Both the position numbers and the translations under genes were made by a program. From NCBI RefSeq assembly GCF_003008615.1, contig NZ_CP027657.1, positions 310,001 to 374,000 on the forward strand: a stretch of DNA of 64,000 bases, in the 5' to 3' direction. Positions 58,103 to 64,000 of this stretch are shown here, piece after piece (position 1 is the stretch's first letter; each line of letters begins with the position of its first letter). The notes beneath the pieces are model-generated. The model saw nothing but the letters and a program-made list of their open reading frames with translations. It ran no database searches and was not told the origin of the DNA. Source of the DNA: Pseudomonas mendocina (lineage in GTDB: Bacteria; Pseudomonadota; Gammaproteobacteria; Pseudomonadales; Pseudomonadaceae).

Positions 58103-59578
58103 ATGAGCGGCTACGTCCCCAACAACCGCAACGACCGCCCGGCTCCAACGCCGGAACCCTATAACGGCGATTTCCACCGCCAGGCCCCCAGGCCACTGGA
58201 AGGTGGCAGCACCCAGACCGCTAGTTGCCTGGTCGGCCTGCGTTTCGTCTGGGACAACGGCGAATGCCTCGGCGCCAATCTGCCCTACAGCCTCTCGCCG
58301 GCCAGCGGCAATGCCTTGCGCGGCAGCCTGGATACCCGCGGCAGTCTGATTCAGAGCATACCCAGCGGCGAGTACGAAGCACAGCTGCTCGCTGACGCTG
58401 ATGTCGACACCGACATCAGCAGTGCCCGTGCCGAGCTACAGACCGTACTGGACGAAATTCTTGCCGCAGAGCGCGCGGAAGCAGCGCGATTACAAGCCAT
58501 CCAGGATCAGCGCAGCGCTTTCTCCAACTATGTGCATCGCCAACTCGCGGTGGGCAAAGGTTTCTTTCTTGGTGCCTGGGGGCTTCTCAAGACCGCCAAG
58601 GAATTCTCTGACCTGGTCAATCCCTTCACCGCCTTCTCCAATGCCCTGCGCAGCGCCTGGCAGGCTCGCGCCAGTGAAGGCGAAACCTGGCTGGCCGCCT
58701 ACAACCGCCAGTTCAGCGCCGAGCAACACCGCGAACTGGTCGAGGCACTGGGCTTCGACCCGAGCAGCATCACCCGCGAACAATTGGCCGAAGCCTACGA
58801 ACTGGCCTGCTTCATCTACGAAGACGCGCCCAGCAAGGCCATGCTCGGCCGTTTCGCCGTCGACTACGCCAAGGCGCAGAACGTCGAGGAGGTCGCCGAG
58901 TTCAGCGGCGGCGCACTGTTCGAAATCGTACTGGCAGCCCTGCTGATCGTCTTCACCGGCGGCGTCGGCCTGGCCGCTCGCGGTGCAGCATCGGTAAGCT
59001 ATCTGGACAAGCTCACTCGCCTGGGCAATGCATTGAAACGCCTGAGCGCGGCCTTGAAGCGCGCAAGGATCAGGCGTGGAGGCAGAGCGAGAGGGAGCGG
59101 GACTGGGGCACGGACGGTAGAGGTAGAAAGACCTGAAACAATTCGACCTGAGACACTTGCTGCCCCAACCTTACGGAGCTGGTCGCATTTAACTCTTAGC
59201 GAAAGGCACTTTCCTCATAAGGTGACAATCCCTAAGAAAACTGGAAACACCATGTATACCGTTTCACCAGAGGAAGTCGCGAAAGATTTAAGAGAAATTC
59301 ACACAAACGGTGAATCTATTCGCCAAGGCGAGTTATTTTATACATCCTCGGGGCGAGTATATGGCCTGCATGAAAACTCAATACACCCAATTAGTGGCCC
59401 TGGCACTGTAAATATCACCTCAGCCGAATACAACATACTGATAAATGCCAAAAAGAAAGGCCTGGACAACGCAAGAAAAACATTAGACATCATGACCCAA
59501 AAAGGAATATTCACCCTAGAACAAAAGACTCGTACAACACAACTACTCGACATCATGAAAGAACGAGGCATCAAATGA
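58103..59578 (+). CDS. Polymorphic toxin-like protein with foreign C-terminal domain
   Basis: A 491-residue protein. The first about 110 residues (SCLVGLRFVWDNGECLGANL; LRGSLDTRGSLIQSIPSGEYE) resemble the beta domains attached to VgrG or PAAR-linked effectors. A helical middle includes a hydrophobic stretch 268-300 (GALFEIVLAALLIVFTGGVG). An Arg/Gly-rich linker (313-340) leads to a C-terminal domain (about 355-491) with base composition dropping to AT-rich. The next gene overlaps by ATGA, the usual immunity arrangement. I propose an antibacterial effector with a nuclease-like or unknown toxin domain. No T6SS genes or PAAR motif seen here. Toxin fold not recognised. Confidence 0.75.
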   Translation: MSGYVPNNRNDRPAPTPEPYNGDFHRQAPRPLEGGSTQTASCLVGLRFVWDNGECLGANLPYSLSPASGNALRGSLDTRGSLIQSIPSGEYEAQLLADADVDTDISSARAELQTVLDEILAAERAEAARLQAIQDQRSAFSNYVHRQLAVGKGFFLGAWGLLKTAKEFSDLVNPFTAFSNALRSAWQARASEGETWLAAYNRQFSAEQHRELVEALGFDPSSITREQLAEAYELACFIYEDAPSKAMLGRFAVDYAKAQNVEEVAEFSGGALFEIVLAALLIVFTGGVGLAARGAASVSYLDKLTRLGNALKRLSAALKRARIRRGGRARGSGTGARTVEVERPETIRPETLAAPTLRSWSHLTLSERHFPHKVTIPKKTGNTMYTVSPEEVAKDLREIHTNGESIRQGELFYTSSGRVYGLHENSIHPISGPGTVNITSAEYNILINAKKKGLDNARKTLDIMTQKGIFTLEQKTRTTQLLDIMKERGIK

Positions 59579-59979
59579 GCAAGTCAATAAATCTATTCAT
59601 CAAGAGAAAAGTCTCCGAAGCACAAATAATCACATTGCTTAATCGATATATTCCAGAAGGGGTCGAATCTCTTGAGCATCCACAAGACAGTGCTGCTTTT
59701 TTTCTTCAATACTTCGACAACGAATCTGAATTTCATCAAAATCTAGGTCTCTCTTGGGCGTCTGATGATTTGATTCTTGACGAAGTAAAACTGGCCATGA
59801 ATTTGGCCAATGAACTGTCCACAGATGTATTGCTGGAACCTGAGCGCCTGGCTCTGCCCGATGGCTACCAGTGGTGCCTCGCAACGATGAACAACCAACT
59901 GTATGCAGTCGAAACCATTGACGTCGAAGACGGAATCGCTCTAAGACCGCATACCCCAAAAGTTCTGCTCACCACTTGA
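59575..59979 (+). CDS. Probable cognate immunity protein
   Basis: A 134-residue, AT-rich small gene overlapping the toxin stop by four bases (ATGA). No signal peptide or membrane segment: cytoplasmic. Sequence is acidic (FFLQYFDNESEFHQNLGLSWASDD) and resembles no family that I can name. Its position, size, composition and overlap fit an immunity partner. The inference would be confirmed by specific binding to the C-terminal domain of 58,103-59,578. Confidence 0.65.
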   Translation: MSKSINLFIKRKVSEAQIITLLNRYIPEGVESLEHPQDSAAFFLQYFDNESEFHQNLGLSWASDDLILDEVKLAMNLANELSTDVLLEPERLALPDGYQWCLATMNNQLYAVETIDVEDGIALRPHTPKVLLTT

Positions 59980-59993
59980 AAAGCACTACCTTC

Positions 59994-60007
59994 ACTGTTC
60001 GAACAGT
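59994..60007. other. Palindrome after the immunity gene
   Basis: ACTGTTCGAACAGT, a perfect 14-bp palindrome between the immunity gene and the converging monooxygenase gene. It has no clear T-run. An outer TGAAAAG/CTTTTCA pair surrounds it. Confidence 0.4.
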
Positions 60008-60040
60008 AGTCATTAATGGACTTTTCAGACCATCCTTAAG

Positions 60041-61339
60041 CTAAATTCGCGAAGCCTCTTCCCAGGCCTCACGCTCCCCCGTCCACACATGCAACTCGCG
60101 CTTCTGTGCCCCTGACCATAGCCAGCCATTACGCGCACCGACGAGGGTGCTGACCGCATGCTGGCGACCGAAGCGGTTGTGCCGGGCAAGCATCAAGGCG
60201 ATATCGCGCATGACCGCCAATACGTTGCTGTTGGACTGGAACAGGGGCGTCAGCAAACGGCTGGCCTGGCGGTAGTAACGCAGGTGATCACGGCGCGTAT
60301 CGCCGTAGTGAGCGAAGACCGCGTTCCAATCGAGAGACTGCTGCTCGCGCTCAGTGGCATCACCCAGTGCATCGGCCAGCGCTGCTGCGTCGACCAGCGC
60401 CATATTGGCGCCCTGCCCCAGTTGCGGACTCATGGCGTGGGCGCAGTCACCGATGGCCAGGACGCGGCCATCGTGCCAGCGCTGCATGCGCACATCCGCG
60501 TAGGCGGCCAGGGTCAGTTGCGCGGTGTCATGGAGCTGTTCGAGATAAACCTCGGCAGGCTCGCCAGCCAGGCTACGCACGCGGGTTTTCCAGGCCTCCA
60601 GTCCACTCGCTCGCCAGGCGTCATGCTCACTGAGCGGCAGGCTCCAGAACAGGCTGGTCAGTGACGTTTCACGGGCCTGATGGGTACAACCGGTTGGCAT
60701 CAACCCGAACATTTCCCGGCAACCGCGATACCACTGGCGCAGCTCACCGGAGCCGGCGTTCACCGACGTCGGCAACATGCTCCACAGGGCGCCCCAGGGA
60801 TAGGGGCGCGACCACTGGCGTACCTGCATCTGCGCACGCAGGGTCGAGCGCGTGCCGTCCGCCAGGATCAGCGCGGCAAAGTCGCCCATGGGAAATTCCT
60901 CGCCATTCTCGTCCTGCCGCAGCAGTCGGATATGGCCGCAGGCCTGCTCGAAACGACTGACAGTGACACCGGTTTCCACCTGCACGCCGGCACGTTGCGC
61001 GGCATACAGCAATGCCGTCATCAGTACGCCGCGGTGGATGCCAAGACCAAAGCTGCCCGGCTGCCAGTCGTGATAACGCGTGTCGAGGATCGTCCGCCCC
61101 TGGCAACTGGTGCCGTACAGCCGACTGACCGGAGCGCCCAGTGCGGTGCACTCAGCCAGCAGGCCGAGGCGCTGCAATACCGCTAGGCCGGAGGGCTGCA
61201 GCAGGATGCCCGCGCCCACCGGCTGCAACTGCTCGACCCGCTCCAGCAGGCGCACCGCGTAGCCCTGGCGGGCCAGGAAAATTGCACTGGCCAGGCCGGC
61301 CGTACCCGCCCCCACTATCGCTATCGGCAATCCGTTCAC
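60041..61339 (-). CDS. FAD-dependent monooxygenase (UbiH/salicylate hydroxylase class)
   Basis: A 432-residue flavoprotein aromatic hydroxylase. FAD motif IAIVGAGTAGLASAIFLARQGY at the N-terminus; the DG motif LILADGTRSTLRAQ near 150; the second FAD motif AIGDCAHAMSPQLGQGANMALVDAAAL near 290. The GTG at 61,339 is preferred: AGGGAG sits 7 bases upstream and the enzyme starts at the conserved FAD motif. An ATG further upstream would add unlikely sequence. Substrate is unknown (quinone, phenolic or NAD(P)H-type). It lies opposite the signal peptidase. Confidence 0.88.
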   Translation of the reverse strand: MNGLPIAIVGAGTAGLASAIFLARQGYAVRLLERVEQLQPVGAGILLQPSGLAVLQRLGLLAECTALGAPVSRLYGTSCQGRTILDTRYHDWQPGSFGLGIHRGVLMTALLYAAQRAGVQVETGVTVSRFEQACGHIRLLRQDENGEEFPMGDFAALILADGTRSTLRAQMQVRQWSRPYPWGALWSMLPTSVNAGSGELRQWYRGCREMFGLMPTGCTHQARETSLTSLFWSLPLSEHDAWRASGLEAWKTRVRSLAGEPAEVYLEQLHDTAQLTLAAYADVRMQRWHDGRVLAIGDCAHAMSPQLGQGANMALVDAAALADALGDATEREQQSLDWNAVFAHYGDTRRDHLRYYRQASRLLTPLFQSNSNVLAVMRDIALMLARHNRFGRQHAVSTLVGARNGWLWSGAQKRELHVWTGEREAWEEASRI

Positions 61340-61482
61340 AACTGCTCTCCCTCTTCGACCGGCCGATTCTAACCGTGATACCCAGCGCTGCGCTTGATCC
61401 GGCACGCACTTGAACGACACGGCTTGCAGGCGCGTCGCACACTCCACTAAGGTGGCGCCCTCCACAGGTACAAGGATCGACC

Positions 61483-62052
61483 ATGCGCTGGAATTTCTGG
61501 ACAGGCTTCATCGCCCTAGCCCTGCTGATGCTCGGCTTCTATCTGCTGAATCCACTGGGCCCGGCTACGCTCGATCCGCGAGCGCGCATCGCGGGCTACT
61601 TGCCCAATCAGGTGCCGGCCAACTCGATGGCGCCTACCCTGCAAACGGGTGACTACATTCTCAGCAGTGTCTGGGCCTATGTCGGTAGCGAACCCGAGCG
61701 TGGTGACGTGGTGGTCTTCGTGAGCCCGGTCAATGACGTCGTTTACGTCAAGCGCATCATCGGCCTTCCCGGCGACCGCCTGGCGATGCGTGATCATCGT
61801 GTCTACATCAACGGCCAGTTGCTGGACGAGCCGTACCTGCACCCTGCCCCAGCCCTGAACGTGCCGGATCGGAACTACGGCGACCTGACCGAAACGACCA
61901 TCGCCGAGGGCGAGCTGTTCATGCTCGGCGACAATCGCCGCAACTCCGCTGACAGCCGCCTCTGGGGCAGCGTGCCACGGGCCAACCTGATCGGTCGCGT
62001 CGAGCGTATCTGGTGGGCCGAGGATCCACAGCGAACGGGCAAGCTGCGCTGA
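61483..62052 (+). CDS. Signal peptidase I (second copy type)
   Basis: A 189-residue type I signal peptidase. One N-terminal membrane helix (6-24), catalytic Ser in PANSMAPTL (near 50) and Lys in VVYVKRIIGLPGD (near 90), then EGELFMLGDNRRNSADSR (conserved boxes D-E). It is short compared with the main LepB (about 280 residues) and is placed beside secreted-protein genes, so it is likely an accessory peptidase. The substrates are unknown. Its promoter region is shared with the FAD monooxygenase. Confidence 0.92.
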   Translation: MRWNFWTGFIALALLMLGFYLLNPLGPATLDPRARIAGYLPNQVPANSMAPTLQTGDYILSSVWAYVGSEPERGDVVVFVSPVNDVVYVKRIIGLPGDRLAMRDHRVYINGQLLDEPYLHPAPALNVPDRNYGDLTETTIAEGELFMLGDNRRNSADSRLWGSVPRANLIGRVERIWWAEDPQRTGKLR

Positions 62053-62078
62053 CCCGCTGAACGTCCGAGCCCTGTGCG

Positions 62079-62504
62079 TCAGGGCGTATCCGGCACGATA
62101 TCGAAACCACCACGGTTCTGGCTGATGATGCGCAGCTTGTGGGTCTCGCCAGTCTTCACCGGCACCGCCACTTCGCGCAGCAGTCGGCCCATGCCGCACA
62201 GGGTGTCATCCATGCGATCCGGCGTGATGCCTACCACACGCGTACCCGGCGGCACCTGGAAGGTGGCGACCTCGCCCATACCGATTCGCGCAGCGACCTT
62301 GCGATCAACCTCGATGGCCACGTAGCAACCGCCCCCCATCACGCCGAAATCACGATTGACCACGATCTGCGCGCTGTTCGCCTGCGCCTCCTGAAACGCC
62401 AGCAGGCGATCTTCAGACACCGGCTTGATGTTTTCCGGATCACCGCGAAACGATGAACAACCCGCCAGCAAAAGCAGAGGTAGAACGATGAGAGTCGAAC
62501 GCAT
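62079..62504 (-). CDS. Small lipoprotein, unknown function
   Basis: A 141-residue protein. The ATG at 62,504 has GGAGG 5 bases upstream and gives a lipoprotein signal with lipobox LLAGC (Cys near residue 17). The mature part is a beta-rich domain with two cysteines (GGCYVAIEVDRKVA, DTLCGMGRLL). It is reminiscent of 3-isopropylmalate-dehydratase-annotated lipoproteins in pseudomonads, though I place no weight on that name. Converges with the signal peptidase gene. Confidence 0.78.
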   Translation of the reverse strand: MRSTLIVLPLLLLAGCSSFRGDPENIKPVSEDRLLAFQEAQANSAQIVVNRDFGVMGGGCYVAIEVDRKVAARIGMGEVATFQVPPGTRVVGITPDRMDDTLCGMGRLLREVAVPVKTGETHKLRIISQNRGGFDIVPDTP

Positions 62505-62688
62505 GAAGCCCTCCATGGGCAGATGGATGCCGCCTGAGTATTGGTGTTGACGAGCCAGCGAGCAAGGTATCGATGGCAGCAATGTTCAGTAGCACAAGCA
62601 TCGATTTCATCAATGAACAGCGTGATGTTTTCATCTCTCTCGACCCCAGCGCCACACACTTCGGCGCCACTGATCGGAGACCATCACC

Positions 62689-62955
62689 ATGAAACTCGCC
62701 GCTATCACCACCACGCTCATCGCCGCTTTCGCACCCATGGCGTTCGCCAGCGAAAAAGCACCTGACATCAGCAAGCTGGACGTGCAGCAGTATCACTACG
62801 GTATGCAGCTGGACATCGACCAGGTGCTGCAACGCACCGACAACAGCCGCAAGAGCGGTGTAGTGCCCAGCGTGCTGGTCTACCGCGACAGCCAGGGCGA
62901 AGTGCATGCCGTGCGTTTCATGGAATGGGGTGGGCTGAACAACCAGAACGGTTGA
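62689..62955 (+). CDS. DUF2790 periplasmic small protein
   Basis: An 88-residue exported protein. Signal peptide 1-20 (APMAFA). The DUF2790 core is KLDVQQYHYGMQLDIDQVL, then PSVLVYRDSQGEVHAVRFMEWGG. This small domain is nearly restricted to Pseudomonas, often in multiple copies and sometimes linked to metal stress. It ends before a bidirectional terminator at 62,970. Confidence 0.85.
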   Translation: MKLAAITTTLIAAFAPMAFASEKAPDISKLDVQQYHYGMQLDIDQVLQRTDNSRKSGVVPSVLVYRDSQGEVHAVRFMEWGGLNNQNG

Positions 62956-62969
62956 ACACACCCATGAAG

Positions 62970-63006
62970 ATGCCCCGACCGATTCACTCGGCCGGGGCAT
63001 TCTCGT
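62970..63006. terminator. Bidirectional terminator between DUF2790 and HIT genes
   Basis: ATGCCCCGACCGA (62,970-62,982), loop TTCAC, TCGGCCGGGGCAT (62,988-63,000), with one mismatch. It serves both converging genes, though T-runs are modest. Confidence 0.7.
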
Positions 63007-63007
63007 T

Positions 63008-63445
63008 TCAGCCTTGCAGACGTTTGACCAGACGCGCCTGCAACGCTTCCAGTTCGGCCGGGTCGGCCTTGTTGGCGGCATGAATACCGAGGCCTTCGCC
63101 CTCGAAACGCGGGATCACGTGCATATGGATATGGAACACCGTCTGCCCGGCGGGCGCGCCGTTGAACTGTGCAATCTGCACACCAGCCGGCTGCAATTCA
63201 TCGACTATGGCCTGGGCGACCTTCTTCACCACGGCCATGACCTTGGCCAGGCTGGCTTCGTCGATCTCCAGGATATTGCGCGCGGCAGCACGTTTGGGGA
63301 TCACCAGGCTGTGGCCCTTGGATTGCGGGAACAGGTCGAGAAAGGCCAGTACATCGTCGTCCTCGTAAAGTTTGTAGCAGGGCAAGTCGCCGCGAATGAT
63401 CTGGGCGAAGATGTTCTGGGAATCGTAAGTACCGTGCAGGCTCAT
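63008..63445 (-). CDS. HIT family hydrolase
   Basis: A 145-residue histidine triad protein. The HIT motif HIHMHVIP is present with AGQTVFHIHMH, and the start is SQNIFAQIIRGDLPCYKLYED, the typical HinT/protein-kinase-C-inhibitor-like start. ATG at 63,445 is supported by the family start. Members hydrolyse nucleoside phosphoramidates. The frame extends upstream into a repeat, which is not part of the gene. Confidence 0.9.
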   Translation of the reverse strand: MSLHGTYDSQNIFAQIIRGDLPCYKLYEDDDVLAFLDLFPQSKGHSLVIPKRAAARNILEIDEASLAKVMAVVKKVAQAIVDELQPAGVQIAQFNGAPAGQTVFHIHMHVIPRFEGEGLGIHAANKADPAELEALQARLVKRLQG

Positions 63446-63764
63446 GCCGATGGGCTCCGTGCCGGGTGGATGAAAACCCGCACCATACCGCCTCGCTCGC
63501 GCACAGGGAACCGGGCAGGATTGCCCGAGTCGATGACTACTAGCAGTTGGATCGATTTCCTGCGCCCCACCACTCGTGTTCTGATCGCCCCTTTCGTAGA
63601 GGTTGTTCAGGATCTCGCGAGCTAGAGCGATACAAGGCAAAAACAAGCGAGGAAGCAGAGTGTACTTTTGTACATGAGCATTCCGAGCTTGTTTTTAACG
63701 CAGTAGCGCCGACGCACAGCAGATCGTGAACAGGCTCTTAGGCCCATTCGACATGGAACTCCAC
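63446..63764. other. 319-bp intergenic region with MITE-like element
   Basis: Between the divergent HIT and glutathione-transferase genes. Apart from the 141-bp element (63,598-63,738) it holds no recognised motif. Promoters for both genes are expected here. Confidence 0.5.
63598..63738. mobile_element. 141-bp MITE-like palindromic element
   Basis: Terminal inverted repeats AGAGGTTGTTCAGGATCT and, at the other end, the reverse complement AGAGCCTGTTCACGATCT (15 of 18). Internal AAAAACAAGC/GCTTGTTTTT arms and a GTAC-TTTT-GTAC centre make the whole element one large stem. I recall related intergenic sequences in many pseudomonads. No coding capacity. Confidence 0.65.
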
Positions 63765-64000
63765 ATGACCGACCTCAGCCCCTTCCACATCACCCGTAAA
63801 TGGCCCGCCCAGCATCCCGAGCGCCTGCAGCTCTACTCGCTGCCCACCCCCAACGGCGTCAAGGTTTCGATCATGCTGGAAGAGATCGGTCTGCCCTACG
63901 AGCCGCACCTGGTCAGCTTTGAGAGCGATGACCAGTTCAGCCCCGAGTTTCTCTCGTTGGCGCCGAACAACAAGATTCCCGCCATCCTCGACCCCGATGG
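63765..64000 (+). CDS. Glutathione S-transferase (partial, runs off window)
   Basis: The first 79 residues of a glutathione transferase. N-terminal thioredoxin-like domain with LQLYSLPTPNGVKVSIMLEEIGLPYEPH and LAPNNKIPAILDPDG (the cis-Pro motif region). Resembles the YghU/YfcG class. ATG at 63,765 (TDLSPFHITRKWPAQHPE) is preferred over the ATG at 63,753 by similarity to remembered pseudomonad homologues. The 3' part lies outside the window. Confidence 0.85.
   Translation, partial: MTDLSPFHITRKWPAQHPERLQLYSLPTPNGVKVSIMLEEIGLPYEPHLVSFESDDQFSPEFLSLAPNNKIPAILDPD

Noticed and set aside
58103..59578. Naming the effector as a known RHS, VgrG or PAAR toxin
   Set aside because: No RHS repeats, VgrG beta-helix or PAAR zinc site are present; only the N-terminal beta-domain style is similar.

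Overview
This 64 kb window is a high-GC gammaproteobacterial chromosome segment. Protein sequences and gene order (sthA, Na+-NQR operon, gap, mfd, nagZ, psrA, lexA-sulA, topA, fadBA, uup, slt, cheV) match genus Pseudomonas. A species in the P. mendocina/P. oleovorans group is my best guess. The guess rests on remembered protein similarity, not on a search. No rRNA, tRNA, CRISPR array or complete IS element was seen.

Positions 1-18,800: sthA, then the complete leftward Na+-translocating NADH:quinone oxidoreductase operon nqrABCDEF with its maturation genes apbE and nqrM. The long-form GAPDH gene and mfd are divergent. CsiV-like protein, nagZ, an L,D-transpeptidase, the fatty-acid-sensing repressor psrA, and the SOS pair lexA-sulA follow. 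Operators for PsrA and LexA can be read directly upstream of their genes. 18,800-36,900: housekeeping genes (topA, fadBA beta-oxidation complex, universal stress protein, ABC-F protein Uup, Slt70 murein transglycosylase, MOSC protein, CheV, YegS-like lipid kinase, pirin). 37,000-43,000: a sugar/polyol kinase, a GlpD-like FAD dehydrogenase and an alkyl-DHAP-synthase-like FAD oxidase, with a divergent AraC-type regulator.

The accessory content begins at 43,000. A DoxX/HvfC/HvfB/HvfA operon encodes a secreted four-motif EGxCG peptide and its multinuclear-iron maturase, a copper-binding RiPP system. The ECF sigma/anti-sigma pair that probably controls it lies 2.8 kb upstream. It is separated by a clearly AT-rich, oppositely oriented two-gene islet (a DUF4238 protein and a HEPN-like protein), flanked by 42-bp direct repeats. 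This islet is the best candidate for an undescribed defence-like system here. Next come a KAS III-like enzyme, a membrane-anchored FMN glutamate-synthase-like protein, a periplasmic binding protein, an agmatine-deiminase-family enzyme with unusual active-site residues, a LysR regulator, and NadR/PnuC for NAD precursor salvage. A second exciting module at 58,103-59,979 is a modular polymorphic toxin whose C-terminal domain turns AT-rich, overlapped by its probable immunity gene. The window ends with an FAD monooxygenase, a second signal peptidase, a lipoprotein, a DUF2790 protein, a HIT protein, a 141-bp MITE-like palindromic element and the start of a glutathione transferase.

Short palindromic intergenic repeats recur through the window (a 23-bp GGTGCGC-type repeat in five copies, REP-like hairpins, paired GTAGCCCGG repeats).
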